The notes under the pieces: model-generated
Told to the model about the DNA's origin: nothing
The model's input: only the letters and a program-made list of their open reading frames with translations
The model's database searches: none
NCBI GenBank assembly: GCA_030840645.1
Contig: JAVEEC010000127.1
Coordinates: forward strand, 1 to 53,290
DNA from: Frankiaceae bacterium
Lineage (GTDB): Bacteria; Actinomycetota; Actinomycetes; BP-191
Direction: 5' to 3'
Length of the DNA: 53,290 nucleotides
Program-made: the position numbers and the translations under genes
Shown: positions 28,289-37,548 of the stretch, piece after piece
Numbering within the stretch: position 1 is the first letter of the stretch
Layout: every line of letters starts with the position of its first letter

Positions 28289-28341
28289 CGTTCTGTGAAG
28301 ATCGTCACGCTCAAGTGGGGTCCCCTGGGCTGCACAGAACG
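28289..28341 (+). repeat. Dispersed 53-bp inverted-repeat element, copy 3
   Basis: Full copy between the M23 gene and the convergent sialidase-like gene, 6 bp past one stop and 9 bp before the other. CGTTCTGTGAAG begins it and CTGCACAGAACG ends it. Its position could let it act as a shared transcription terminator. Confidence 0.85.
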
Positions 28342-28350
28342 CGGTCGACG

Positions 28351-29724
28351 CTAGCTCGCGACGCCCTTGCCGTGGCTGGGGCCGCCGGACTGGCGCAGCA
28401 CGATGACCGACGTCGAGCCGTTGCCGGTGGCCGGGCCGTCCGAAGGAACGACCGCCCACGCGGTGCCGTCCGGGCCGACCGCGTTGTCGATGTAGTCGAG
28501 CAGGTCGCGGTTGTCGCCGAAGCCGGGGAGCCCGCAGAGGATGCCGTCCAGGCAGATGTCCTTCGTGTGGATCGCCTGCGGCACCGCGCGGACCCGCTGG
28601 ACGACCGGCTTCGCCGTGTCGGCGGCGGTGATCCTGGCCATCGTCGCGTACCAGTTCTGCGCGACGTTCGGGTCGGTCTTGGTGCCTTCGAGGTAGACGA
28701 GGGACAGCGTCCCCTTGGCGCCGCCGGCGATCGCGGCGTAGACGCTGGCGACCTTCGGCGTGCCCACGTCGATCAGCGGCGACCACGTCTTCCCCTTGTC
28801 CTTCGAGTACGAGAGGAACGCCGACTGGTGGCCCTTGTGCAGGCCGTTGCCGGAGACGTAGAGCGTGCCGGCCTGGTCGACCGCCATCCAGTTGAACCCG
28901 GCGTAGAACGCGTCGCCCGCGCCGCCCAGGTAGACCGGGTGGCTGACCATCTGCTTGGTGCCGGCGGGGCCGGCCTCGAGGTGCGCGACGTAGAGGCGGC
29001 TCGGCGTGCCGAGCGGCTTCGTCTGCGAGTACGTCTGCGGCGAGTCGATGCCGTAGAGGACGTACACGTCGCCGGTGTGCTCGTCGACGGTGAGGTTGTC
29101 GACGTACGCGTTCTGGTTGGTCACCAGCGCCTCGGTCGGCGTCGGCGACGTGCCGCCCGCCTCGGCCGGGAGCGCACCGGTGCCGTACAGCGGGATCGGC
29201 GCGCCGAACGTCGCGCCGAGGTCGTTGGAGAGGAACACGTACGGCACCGCGTCGAACCCCTTGGCGACGACGTACAGGTTCTCGCCGTGCCCGCCGACCC
29301 ACGGCCGGTCGTACACGTCCATCGCGATGGTGCTCTGCGTCCAGGTGGTGCCCGCGTCGCGGGAGACGTCGACGTAGATGCCGGCGCCGAGCGAGAGGTC
29401 GACGGCGATCACGGTGCGCTCGTTGAGGAAGTGCATGTCCCAGTCGCCGCCGCCGACGTTGTCCAGCTTGGGGTGCAGCCGGGTGTACGTCTTGCCGCCG
29501 TCGGTGGAGCGGTACAGCGCGGCGGGGTCGTTGCCGCCGCTCAGGCCGTCGGCGAGGACGATCCGGCCGCTGGGCGAGATGGCGACGTTCGGCTCGCCGC
29601 CGGCGTCCCGCAACACCTTGGCGCCGAACGCCAGCGACCTGGACGGCGTCGCGGCCTGCGCGACGAGCGGGGCGGTCGCCATCGCGAGCACGGCGAGGGC
29701 GGAGACGGCGGTACGACGGCGCAC
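28351..29724 (-). CDS. Secreted BNR-repeat (sialidase-like) beta-propeller protein
   Basis: A 457-residue exported protein. The signal peptide is residues 1-26 (RRRTAVSALAVLAMATAPLVAQA, cleavage after AQA). At least four Asp-box (BNR) repeats of the S-x-D-x-G-x-T-W/F type follow: YRSTDGGKTYTR, DVSRDAGTTWTQ, FLSNDLGATFGA and YSKDKGKTWSP, spread over a six-bladed propeller. These repeats mark the sialidase/neuraminidase fold but do not prove activity; the arginine triad of true sialidases cannot be located by eye. It starts with GTG at 29724 and AAGGA lies about 9 nt upstream. The C terminus has a disulfide-capable C-x4-C (ICLDGILCG). The substrate is unknown. Confidence 0.85.
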   Translation of the reverse strand: MRRRTAVSALAVLAMATAPLVAQAATPSRSLAFGAKVLRDAGGEPNVAISPSGRIVLADGLSGGNDPAALYRSTDGGKTYTRLHPKLDNVGGGDWDMHFLNERTVIAVDLSLGAGIYVDVSRDAGTTWTQSTIAMDVYDRPWVGGHGENLYVVAKGFDAVPYVFLSNDLGATFGAPIPLYGTGALPAEAGGTSPTPTEALVTNQNAYVDNLTVDEHTGDVYVLYGIDSPQTYSQTKPLGTPSRLYVAHLEAGPAGTKQMVSHPVYLGGAGDAFYAGFNWMAVDQAGTLYVSGNGLHKGHQSAFLSYSKDKGKTWSPLIDVGTPKVASVYAAIAGGAKGTLSLVYLEGTKTDPNVAQNWYATMARITAADTAKPVVQRVRAVPQAIHTKDICLDGILCGLPGFGDNRDLLDYIDNAVGPDGTAWAVVPSDGPATGNGSTSVIVLRQSGGPSHGKGVAS

Positions 29725-29818
29725 GGTGAGTCCTTCGTCGGCGGGTGTCGCAGGGGCCAACGAGCGCGGGCGCCTGCCGTGACGTTCTTCGCCGCGCAGT
29801 GGCGGAACCCTGCCGGGG

Positions 29819-32089
29819 CTACAGCTTCTCGACGGGCGCGTACCGCAGCAGCAGCCGCTTGGTGCCGACGTCGCCGCCGAACGAGATCGTGGCCTCGGCC
29901 GAGTCGTCGTGTCCGGCCGTCGCGACCACTGTGCCGACGCCGAACGCGTCGTGGTTGACCTTGTCGCCGGGCGCCACGCTGATGATCGGGCGCAGCCCGA
30001 CCCCTGGCCGCGCGGTCGGCCGGCCACCGCCCGAAGCCAGCCGCGACGCCATCGTCGCCATCGCGGGCTCGGGCCGCCCCGTCCACTCCACGAGGTCCGG
30101 CGGGATCTCGTCGAGGAACCGCGACGGCGGGTTGTAGCTGCCCGCGCCCCAGGCGGTGCGGTGCTGCGCGCGCGAGAGGTAGAGGCGTTCGCGGGCGCGG
30201 GTGATGCCGACGTACGCGAGCCGCCGCTCCTCCTGCAGCTCGGCCGGGTCGGCGAGCGCCCGCATGTGCGGGAACACCCCGTCCTCGAGCCCGGTCAAGA
30301 ACACGACGGGGAACTCCAGCCCCTTCGCGTTGTGCAGCGTCATCAGCGTCACGACCCCGGCCGACGGGTCGATCTCGTCGGCGTCGGCGACGAGCGAGAC
30401 CTGTTCGAGGAACTCCTGGACGCCGCCGCCCTCGACCCGCGCTTCGAACTCCCGCGCAACGCTGACCAGCTCGTGCAGGTTCTCGATCCGGCCCTCGGAC
30501 TCGATCGGCGTGACCTCGTCGGCCTCCAGCTCGGCGAGGTAGCCGGTGTCGGTGAGCAGGCGTTCGAGGATCGCGCTCGGCCCCTCGCCGGCCTCGACCA
30601 GCGCGCGCGACGACGCCATCAGCGCGGTGAACTCCTTGATGCTCGCGGCCGCGCGGGTGTTGAGGCCAGGCGCGTCCTCGCAGCGTTCCAGCGCCTCGGC
30701 CCAGGTGATCCGCTCGCGCGTCGACAGCGCCTCGATGCACGCCTCGGACCGGTCGCCGATGCCGCGCTTGGGGACGTTGAGGATGCGACGCAACGACACC
30801 GTGTCGGCCGGGTTGACCAGCACCCGGAGGTACGCGAGCAGGTCGCGGACCTCGCGCCGCTCGTAGAAGCGCACGCCGCCGACGACGCGGTACGGCAGCC
30901 CGACTCGGATGAACACTTCCTCGAACACCCGGGACTGCGCGTTGGTCCGGTAGAACACCGCGACGTCGCTCGGCTTCGCGGCCGCCTCATCGCAGAGCCG
31001 GTCGACCTCCTGCGCGACGAACGCCGCCTCGTCGTGCTCGTTCTCCGCGACGTAGCCCTGGATCTTCGCGCCGTCTCCTTGGTCACTCCATAATCGCTTC
31101 GGCTTGCGGTCGGGGTTCTTGGTGATGACGGCGTTGGCGGCGTTGAGGATCGTCTGGGTGGAGCGGTAGTTCTGCTCCAGCAGGATCACCGTGGCGTCGG
31201 GATAGTCCTCCTCGAACTGCAGGATGTTGCGGATCGTCGCGCCGCGGAACGCGTAGATCGACTGGTCGGCGTCGCCGACGACGGCCAGCTCGCCGGTGTC
31301 CCCGACCAGCTCGCGGACGAGCGCGTACTGCGCGTGGTTGGTGTCCTGGTACTCGTCGACGAGGACGTGGCGGAACCGCCGCCGGTAGTGCTCGGCGACG
31401 TCGGGGAAGAGCCGCAGCAGCTCGACGGTCACCATGATCAGGTCGTCGAAGTCCATGGCGTTCGCCTCGCGGAGGCGGCGCTGGTAGAGCGCGTACGCCT
31501 CGGCGACGTGGCGCTCCATGTCGCCCGACGCCTGCTGCGCCGCCGCCTCCCAGTCGACCAGGTCGTTCTTGAGGTTGCTGACCTGATGGCTGATCGCGCG
31601 GGCCGGGTAGCGCTTGGGGTCGAAGTCCAGCGCCCGGCAGACCAGCGTCATCAGGCGCTGCGAGTCGCCCTGGTCGTAGATCGTGAATGTGCTCTTGTAG
31701 CCGAGCCGCTTCGCCTCCGAGCGGAGCAGCCGGACGCAGGCGGAGTGGAACGTGCTGACCCACATCGCCTTGGCCCGCGGCCCGACCAGCGCAGCGACGC
31801 GTTCCTTCATCTCGCCCGCGGCCTTGTTCGTGAACGTGATCGCCAGCACCTCGCCCGGCTGGACGTGCCGTTCGGCGAGGAGGTACGCGATCCGGTGCGT
31901 CAGCACCCGCGTCTTGCCCGAGCCCGCGCCCGCGACGATGAGCAGGGGGGAGCCCGCGTGCACGACGGCCTGGCGCTGCTGCGGGTTCAGCCCCGCCAGC
32001 AACGCCTCGGGGTCGGGCCGCGCGGGCCGCGGCGGGTCGGAGCCGGCCCGCGCGGCGTACGCCGGGTCGTCGTCGAAGAGGGTCGTCAT
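29819..32089 (-). CDS. pcrA: ATP-dependent DNA helicase PcrA/UvrD
   Basis: A 756-residue superfamily 1A 3'-5' helicase for repair and replication-conflict resolution. Walker A is AGAGSGKT (53-60). The Walker B region is VDEYQDTNHAQY, motif III is VVGDADQSIYAFRGA, motif IV is LEQNYRSTQ, motif V is VTLMTLHNAKGLEFPVVFL, and motif VI is VGITRARERLYLS. After a low-complexity linker a Tudor-like C-terminal domain (GDKVNHDAFGVGTVVA) completes the PcrA architecture. No obvious LexA box precedes it. It lies in the place I recall for pcrA in Streptomyces. Confidence 0.97.
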   Translation of the reverse strand: MTTLFDDDPAYAARAGSDPPRPARPDPEALLAGLNPQQRQAVVHAGSPLLIVAGAGSGKTRVLTHRIAYLLAERHVQPGEVLAITFTNKAAGEMKERVAALVGPRAKAMWVSTFHSACVRLLRSEAKRLGYKSTFTIYDQGDSQRLMTLVCRALDFDPKRYPARAISHQVSNLKNDLVDWEAAAQQASGDMERHVAEAYALYQRRLREANAMDFDDLIMVTVELLRLFPDVAEHYRRRFRHVLVDEYQDTNHAQYALVRELVGDTGELAVVGDADQSIYAFRGATIRNILQFEEDYPDATVILLEQNYRSTQTILNAANAVITKNPDRKPKRLWSDQGDGAKIQGYVAENEHDEAAFVAQEVDRLCDEAAAKPSDVAVFYRTNAQSRVFEEVFIRVGLPYRVVGGVRFYERREVRDLLAYLRVLVNPADTVSLRRILNVPKRGIGDRSEACIEALSTRERITWAEALERCEDAPGLNTRAAASIKEFTALMASSRALVEAGEGPSAILERLLTDTGYLAELEADEVTPIESEGRIENLHELVSVAREFEARVEGGGVQEFLEQVSLVADADEIDPSAGVVTLMTLHNAKGLEFPVVFLTGLEDGVFPHMRALADPAELQEERRLAYVGITRARERLYLSRAQHRTAWGAGSYNPPSRFLDEIPPDLVEWTGRPEPAMATMASRLASGGGRPTARPGVGLRPIISVAPGDKVNHDAFGVGTVVATAGHDDSAEATISFGGDVGTKRLLLRYAPVEKL

Positions 32090-32131
32090 CGGTACGGCCA
32101 GTCTACGTTCGGCGTGCGACAGCCCAGCGCG

Positions 32132-34432
32132 TCAGCCGAACCGCACGTCGCTCCCCTGCTGCCTGGCAGCCGGCCGCTCGCGCGGCTCGGGCAGGTTGAT
32201 CGAACGCAGCCCCCGCAGCCCGGGCCGGATCAGCGCGGGCACGTCCTCGTTCGGCACCGCGCGCGAGAACAGGTACCCCTGCGCCAGGTCGACGTCCAGC
32301 TCGCGCAGCGCGCCGAGCTGCACGTCGTCCTCCACGCCCTCGGCGACGACCGCGAGGGAGAACGCCCGCCCCATCGCCGCAACGGCGCCGACGATCGCGG
32401 CGCTGCGCTGGTCGGTCCCGAGACCGGAGACGAAGAGCCGGTCCACCTTGAGCACGTCGACCGGCAGCCGGGTCAGGTAGGTCAGCGAGGCGTGCCCTGT
32501 GCCGAAGTCGTCGATCGCGATGACCACGCCGAGCGCGCGGAGCTCGTGCAGCGCCGCGACGACCGACTCCACGTTCTGCGTCAAGGCGGTCTCCGTCACC
32601 TCCAGGCAGACCGAGGAGGCCGGCACCCCGGTCGCGTCCAGCAGCGCCGCGACGAGACCCGGGAAGCCGGGCTGGACGAGCTGGCGGCGGGAGACGTTGA
32701 CCGAGAGCATCGGGCGCTGGCCGTCCGGCAGCCGCGGCCACCGTGCCGCGTCGGCGAGCGCCCGGCGCAGCACCAGCTCGCCGAGCGCCAGGATCAGGTC
32801 GCTCTCCTCCGCGATCGGCACGAACTCGCTCGGTGGCACCGACCCCCAGGTCGGGTCGGTCCAGCGGACCAGCGCCTCGAAGCCGCGCACCGTCTCCTCG
32901 GCGACCCGGACCTCGGGCTGGTACACGACCGTCAGCCCGCCCGCGTGCACCGCCCGGCGCAGGGCGTTCTCGATCTCGTGGTGGCGGACCGTCGCGGCGC
33001 GCATCGACGGCGTGAAGACCGCGTACCCGCCGCCGCCCGCCGCCTTGGCCTGGTACATCGCGGTGTCGGCGTCGCGGAGCAGCGTCTCCGGACCGTCGCC
33101 CGCGCCCGCGATCGCGATGCCGATGCTGGCGGAGGCGTACGACTCCCGCTCGCCCGGCAGCCGCACCGGACGGCGCAGCGCCTCCGCGACCCGGTCGGCG
33201 AGCGCGACGGCGGTGCCGACCTCGCGAACGCCGTGGGCGAGGACGACGAACTCGTCCCCGCCGAGCCTGGCGACGACGTCGCCGGGCCGCAGCACCCGGC
33301 GCAGGCGGTCGGCCACCTCGACCAGCAGCAGGTCCCCGGCCTCGTGGCCGAGGGAGTCGTTGACCCACTTGAACCTGTCGAGGTCGATGAACAGCAGGGC
33401 CATCGGCTCCCGCGCCGCGAACGCCGCGCCCATCAGGACGAGCATCTCGGAACGGTTCGGCAGCCCGGTCAGCATGTCGTGGCTCGCCTGGTGCGCGAGC
33501 TTCGACTCGACCAGGCGGCGGTCGTTGATGTCCTCGACCTGCACGACCAGCCGGTCGCCCTCGTCGGCCTCGGCGCGGGACACCGCGACCAGCGCCCACC
33601 GGCCCAGGCCGGCCGACTGCCGTACCCGCGCCTCGAACCGCGCGCCCGCGGAACGCCCGGCGCGCACCTCGCCCGCGACGCGGAGCAGCTCGGCCCGCGC
33701 GGACGGCTCGACCAGGTCCACGAACGGCACGCCGGCGAGCGCCGCGACCTCCTCGCCGAGCAGCGCCGCGAGGGCCGGGTTCGCGGCCTCGACCAGCCCG
33801 TTCCTGTCGACGACGGCGAGGCCGATGGAGGCGTATGCGAACGCGTCGGAGAGCCGCCGCACGCCGTGCCGTTGCGCGCGCGACTGGCGGCGGACGAAGC
33901 GCGCCGCGACGTGCGCGCCGGCGACCAGCGCGATGGTGACGGTCAGCGTCGTCCACGCGCGCGGCGCCTGCCCCGCGGCGTCGAGCTGCGGCCAGCGCAG
34001 CGCGACAGCGTCCGCGACGGCGGCGACGAGCACCGTGCCGAGCGGGCCGAACCGCACCGCGGCCTCAACCAGCACGAAGATGCCGACCAACGGCCGCGCT
34101 CCGCGGTGCGTGTGGAACGCGACCGCGCACAGGACCCAGAACGCGAGGTCGAACGACGTCACCGCGGCGCCGAGGCGGCGTAGCGCCCGGCGCGTGCGCA
34201 GCCGCCGGGCGGCGAGCACGACGAGGACCGCGAGGGCGACGAGCAGCGCGTGCGCGCCGACCTGCCAGTCCACCGAGACCGCCCGGCCCGCCTGGGTCGT
34301 CGGCCGGACCGCGAACAGCAGCACGACCGTCATGAGCGCCGCAAGGGAGCGGAACAGGGCGAGCGCCAGCTCGAAGCGCACACCTCCGGATACGTCGTCC
34401 GCTTCGGCGGCGGCGTTCGTCGTGCCCCCCAC
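32132..34432 (-). CDS. Membrane-anchored PAS-GGDEF-EAL protein (c-di-GMP turnover)
   Basis: A 766-residue protein with several N-terminal membrane helices (about 20-185), a PAS domain (about 195-310, from RRLSDAFAYASIGLAVVDRNG), then GGDEF and EAL domains. The diguanylate cyclase signature RLGGDEFVVLA is exact and the phosphodiesterase signature FEALVRWTD is exact, so both activities are possible; EAL-domain NVSRRQL and IDDFGTGHASL are also present. It may be a dual-function or switchable c-di-GMP enzyme. GTG at 34432 is chosen because GAGGAGG lies 7 nt upstream; the frame extends much further but that part is antisense to the next gene. Divergent from the PIG-L gene. Confidence 0.93.
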   Translation of the reverse strand: MGGTTNAAAEADDVSGGVRFELALALFRSLAALMTVVLLFAVRPTTQAGRAVSVDWQVGAHALLVALAVLVVLAARRLRTRRALRRLGAAVTSFDLAFWVLCAVAFHTHRGARPLVGIFVLVEAAVRFGPLGTVLVAAVADAVALRWPQLDAAGQAPRAWTTLTVTIALVAGAHVAARFVRRQSRAQRHGVRRLSDAFAYASIGLAVVDRNGLVEAANPALAALLGEEVAALAGVPFVDLVEPSARAELLRVAGEVRAGRSAGARFEARVRQSAGLGRWALVAVSRAEADEGDRLVVQVEDINDRRLVESKLAHQASHDMLTGLPNRSEMLVLMGAAFAAREPMALLFIDLDRFKWVNDSLGHEAGDLLLVEVADRLRRVLRPGDVVARLGGDEFVVLAHGVREVGTAVALADRVAEALRRPVRLPGERESYASASIGIAIAGAGDGPETLLRDADTAMYQAKAAGGGGYAVFTPSMRAATVRHHEIENALRRAVHAGGLTVVYQPEVRVAEETVRGFEALVRWTDPTWGSVPPSEFVPIAEESDLILALGELVLRRALADAARWPRLPDGQRPMLSVNVSRRQLVQPGFPGLVAALLDATGVPASSVCLEVTETALTQNVESVVAALHELRALGVVIAIDDFGTGHASLTYLTRLPVDVLKVDRLFVSGLGTDQRSAAIVGAVAAMGRAFSLAVVAEGVEDDVQLGALRELDVDLAQGYLFSRAVPNEDVPALIRPGLRGLRSINLPEPRERPAARQQGSDVRFG

Positions 34433-34621
34433 CCAGCCCTCCTCGTCCCGACCGGGGCTGCGGGGTCCCGGCCTACAGGTCGAAACTAGGGAAAGCGGGA
34501 CAGGAGCGGCATAGCCCACCCGGACTGGATTCATATGGCCAGAACTGACGGGGCCGGAAGCATTGCGCGCGGCCGCTGTTGCAGACTGGCGACGCACTCC
34601 GCTCGCGAGGGAAGGACCGCC

Positions 34622-35341
34622 GTGCTCGACGACGACGCCATCGAACGCATCCTGGTGGTCACCGCGCACCCCGACGACGTGGACTTCGGCGCCGCGGGCA
34701 CCGTGGCGACCTGGACCAAGGCCGGGCACGCGGTGACGTACTGCGTCGTCACCAACGGCGACGCCGGCGGCTTCGACCCGGCGGTCCCGCGTTCGGAGAT
34801 CGCCGCCATCCGCCAGGCCGAGCAGCGGGCCGCGGCGGCCGAGGTCGGCGTGACCGACGTGCGGTTCCTCGGCCACCCGGACGGCCGGGTCGTCGTCTCC
34901 CTCGACCTGCGCCGTGACATCAGCCGGGTCATCCGCCAGGTCCGGCCGCAGCGGCTGCTCACGCAGAGCCCGCAGCGCAACTACGAGCGGATCTACGCCT
35001 CCCACCCCGACCACCTCGCGACGGGCGAGGCCACGCTCTGCGCGGTCTACCCCGACGCGCGGAACCCGTACGCCCACCCCGAGCTGCTCGACGAGGGCCT
35101 GGACGCCTGGACCGTCGCCGAGACCTGGCTGATGGCCGCGCCCGGCGCGGCGCACGTCGTGGACGTGACCGACCTCTACGACACCAAGCTCGCGGCGCTG
35201 CGCCAGCACGTCAGCCAGCTGCCCGGCGTACCCGGCGAGCTGGATACCCTGCTGCGCGGCTGGCTCGGCATGAACGCGAAGGCCGCCGGGCTGCCCGAGG
35301 GCCGGCTCGCGGAGGCGTTCCAGGTCCTCGACACCGCGTGA
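34622..35341 (+). CDS. PIG-L family deacetylase
   Basis: A 239-residue zinc-dependent N-acetyl-sugar deacetylase-like protein. The metal-binding A15-H-P-D-D19 motif is intact, and the second H128-P-D-H131 motif provides the remaining ligand. Related proteins include MshB (mycothiol synthesis) and Mca (mycothiol conjugate amidase); specificity here is not clear. The GTG at 34622 has AAGGA about 6 nt before it. Its stop overlaps the EamA gene start (GTGA), so the two are translated together; an exporter paired with a deacetylase could suggest a secreted or resistance product, but this is inference. Confidence 0.88.
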   Translation: MLDDDAIERILVVTAHPDDVDFGAAGTVATWTKAGHAVTYCVVTNGDAGGFDPAVPRSEIAAIRQAEQRAAAAEVGVTDVRFLGHPDGRVVVSLDLRRDISRVIRQVRPQRLLTQSPQRNYERIYASHPDHLATGEATLCAVYPDARNPYAHPELLDEGLDAWTVAETWLMAAPGAAHVVDVTDLYDTKLAALRQHVSQLPGVPGELDTLLRGWLGMNAKAAGLPEGRLAEAFQVLDTA

Positions 35342-36237
35342 GGTCCGCTCGACCCGGCTTCGGCGTCCTCGCCGCGAGCGGCAGCGCCACGGCGTTCGGC
35401 GTCACGATCGTCGTGCAGCGCCGCCTCGCCCGCGACGGCCTCCCCGTCGCCACCGCGCTCGGCATCCGGTTCGCGGTCGCCGCGTCGCTCCTGCTGTTGT
35501 TCCTCGCCGTCAGGCGCGCGCCGCTGCTCCCCGTCCGCGGCGAGCGGCGCGCCGCCCTGCTGCTCGGCGCGGTCGGCTACGGCGGCGAGGCGGCGCTGTT
35601 CTACCTCGCCCTGCAACGCGGCAGCGCGGGCGCGGTGTCGCTGCTGTTCTACGCGTACCCCGCGATCGTCACGCTGCTCGAGGTTCTGCTCCGGCTGCGC
35701 CCGCCGCGCCTCGTCGCGTTCGCCGTCGTCGTGCTCTCCACCGTCGGCGTCGTCCTCATCGTCCTCACCGGCGACGCGGTCTCGATCACCCCGGGCGGCG
35801 TCGGCTTCGCGCTCGGCGCCGCGGTGTCGTTCGCGTGCTACCTGCTGCTCTCCCAGCGCCTCCTCCCCACCAGCCCGCCAACCGCCGTCGGCGCCCACGT
35901 CGCCGGCGGCGCGGCGCTCGCGCTGCTCACGGTCGCGCTCGTGACCGGCCTGCCGCACGTCCCCGCGCGCGACGTACCGCTGCTGCTGCTGAACGGCGCC
36001 GCCACCGCGGTCGCGTTCGCGCTGCTCTACGCCGCGCTGGCCAACCTCGCGGCGGGCGCCGCGGCCGTCGTGATGACGCTGGAGGCGTTCGTCACCGTCG
36101 GCCTCGCCGCGCTGCTGCTCGGCGAGCGCATCCGCCCGCTCCAGCTCGTCGGCGGCCTGGTCGTCGTCGCGGCGGCCGTCCTCGTCGCGCTGGGGGCGCG
36201 CAGCCGTGTCGTCGACCCGGACGTTCCGGTGCCGTAG
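35338..36237 (+). CDS. EamA/DMT-superfamily transporter
   Basis: A 299-residue membrane protein with about ten helices and the internal duplication of EamA transporters: first unit RPGFGVLAASGSATAFGVTIVVQRRLARDG, second from GGVGFALGAAVSFACYLLLSQRLLP, each ending in LEAFVTVGLAALLLGERIRPLQLVGG-type sequence. GTG at 35338 overlaps the upstream deacetylase stop (GTGA). Members export amino acids, nucleosides or drugs; the substrate cannot be read from sequence. Confidence 0.9.
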   Translation: MRSARPGFGVLAASGSATAFGVTIVVQRRLARDGLPVATALGIRFAVAASLLLLFLAVRRAPLLPVRGERRAALLLGAVGYGGEAALFYLALQRGSAGAVSLLFYAYPAIVTLLEVLLRLRPPRLVAFAVVVLSTVGVVLIVLTGDAVSITPGGVGFALGAAVSFACYLLLSQRLLPTSPPTAVGAHVAGGAALALLTVALVTGLPHVPARDVPLLLLNGAATAVAFALLYAALANLAAGAAAVVMTLEAFVTVGLAALLLGERIRPLQLVGGLVVVAAAVLVALGARSRVVDPDVPVP

Positions 36238-36335
36238 GGGTTTCCCGGCGGCGCCTGCGGGGAGGGGCCGAACGAGACGTTCGCGCGATCCGCGCGTTGT
36301 CCTGGCTGAAGCCCCCGCCCCCAGGAAGGTCCCCC

Positions 36336-37103
36336 ATGTCCTTGCGCCGCCTCCTCGCCACGTCGGTGTCTGCCGTCGCGATCGCCACCTCGGTCGTCAC
36401 CGCCACGCCCGCCGGCGCCATCGTCGGCGGCACGGCCGCCGCGAACGGCGCGTACCCGTTCATGGCCGCGCTCGTGGACAACACCGACTTCCAGTTCTGC
36501 GGCGGCAGCGTCATCGCGTCGACCTGGGTGCTCACGGCCGCGCACTGCGTCTCGGACGGCAGCGCCGCGAACCTCTGGGTCATCACCGGCCGCACCGACC
36601 TCGCGGCGGCCGGCGGCCAGCGGATCAAGGTCTCGACCGTCTACGTCAACCCGTCGTACGACGGCAACGGCCACGACACCGCGCTGCTCAAGCTCTCCGC
36701 CGCGACGACGTCCGCGCCGATCACGCTCGCGTCCGCCGCGGACGACAACCTCGAAGCCGCCGGCACCGCCGTCCGCGTCACCGGCTGGGGCGACCAGTAC
36801 GGCGCCCTCGGCCTGCTCGCGACGAACAAGCTCCGCGAGGTCGACCTCAGCGTCGTCTCCGACAACGAGTGCGGCCAGACCAACTTCGGCTTCGACGCGG
36901 CCACCGGCGTCTGCGCGGGCGCGCTCCTGAAGGACTCGTGCCAGGGCGACTCCGGCGGCCCGCTGTTCTCCGTCGCCGGCCGCATCCAGATCGGCGTCGT
37001 GAGCTACGGCACCGGCTGCGCGCTGCCGAAGTTCCCCGGCGTCTACAGCGAGGTCAACAACAGCCAGATCCGGTCCTGGATCACGTCGGTCTCGGGCGTC
37101 TAG
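36336..37103 (+). CDS. Secreted trypsin-like serine protease (S1)
   Basis: A 255-residue exported chymotrypsin-fold protease. The catalytic triad is H70 (LTAAHC), D114 (GHDTALLKL) and S206 (GDSGGP). D200, six residues before S206, corresponds to the S1-pocket Asp of trypsin, predicting cleavage after Arg/Lys. Three conserved disulfides are visible (C55-C71, C179-C193 and C202-C228 likely). The signal peptide ends at ATPAGA and is followed immediately by IVGG, so the mature N terminus may be active on signal cleavage with no propeptide. GGAAGGT lies 9 nt before the ATG. Repeat copy 4 follows 7 bp after the stop. Confidence 0.93.
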   Translation: MSLRRLLATSVSAVAIATSVVTATPAGAIVGGTAAANGAYPFMAALVDNTDFQFCGGSVIASTWVLTAAHCVSDGSAANLWVITGRTDLAAAGGQRIKVSTVYVNPSYDGNGHDTALLKLSAATTSAPITLASAADDNLEAAGTAVRVTGWGDQYGALGLLATNKLREVDLSVVSDNECGQTNFGFDAATGVCAGALLKDSCQGDSGGPLFSVAGRIQIGVVSYGTGCALPKFPGVYSEVNNSQIRSWITSVSGV

Positions 37104-37110
37104 CTCGACA

Positions 37111-37163
37111 CGTTCTGTGAAGATCACCACGCTCGAGGGGGGCCGGAGATCCTGCACAGAACG
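37111..37163 (+). repeat. Dispersed 53-bp inverted-repeat element, copy 4
   Basis: Full copy between the trypsin gene and the convergent VOC gene. The pairing extends outwards here by CGAC and GTCG, lengthening the terminal inverted repeat. The core differs from copies 1-3 (GGCCGGAGATC in place of GGCCCTGGG). Confidence 0.85.
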
Positions 37164-37187
37164 AGTCGTGTTCGCCAGGTGCGGGGC

Positions 37188-37544
37188 CTAACCGGCGCGC
37201 GGGCGGAGGATGCAGAACTCGTTGCCGTACGTGTCCCGCAACGCCGCCCACGACGTACCCGTGTACACGTCGTCCGCGCGGGTCGCGCCGTGGGCCAACG
37301 CCGCCGCGACGGCGGCGTCGAAGTCGGTCGCGCGCAGGTCGAGGTGCAGCCGGTTCTTGACCGACTTCACGTCCGGCACGCGCAGGAAGTCGAGCCGCGG
37401 GTAGCCGTCCGCCTGCAGCGACGCGTCGCCGTCGCCGTCGACCTCGATCTCGCCGCCGACCAGCCCCTGCCACCAACGCGCCAGCGGCACCGGATCGTCG
37501 GTGCAGTCGATCGCCAGAGCGGCGAGCCCCGCCAGGCCGTTCAC
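37188..37544 (-). CDS. VOC-superfamily (glyoxalase-like) protein
   Basis: A 118-residue protein with one to two beta-alpha-beta-beta-beta units of the vicinal oxygen chelate fold: IDCTDDPVPLARWWQGLVGGEIEV, then RLHLDLRATDFDAAVAAALAHGATRAD, then WAALRDTYGNEFCIL. Family members bind a metal at conserved His/Glu; here H97-equivalent and E positions are only partly visible, so activity is uncertain. It starts at GTG 37544, 4 nt after the guaA stop, so it is likely co-transcribed with guaA. The substrate is unknown. Confidence 0.85.
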   Translation of the reverse strand: MNGLAGLAALAIDCTDDPVPLARWWQGLVGGEIEVDGDGDASLQADGYPRLDFLRVPDVKSVKNRLHLDLRATDFDAAVAAALAHGATRADDVYTGTSWAALRDTYGNEFCILRPRAG

Positions 37545-37548
37545 CGAC

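Noticed and set aside
28351..29724. Firm assignment as an active sialidase
   Set aside because: Asp-box repeats define the propeller fold, but the catalytic arginines, tyrosine and glutamate could not be located by eye.
34433..34621. A c-di-GMP (GEMM) riboswitch in front of the GGDEF-EAL gene
   Set aside because: The conserved GEMM core and tetraloop-receptor sequences could not be found on either strand; the region looks like an ordinary divergent promoter region.
36269..36283. LexA-like box CGAACGAGACGTTCG upstream of the trypsin gene
   Set aside because: The half sites are separated by five rather than four bases, and the gene is not a repair gene; a chance palindrome is more likely.
37188..37544. 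VOC gene as an antibiotic-resistance (bleomycin or fosfomycin) gene
   Set aside because: Only the general fold is recognisable; no resistance-specific motifs, and it is linked to guaA.
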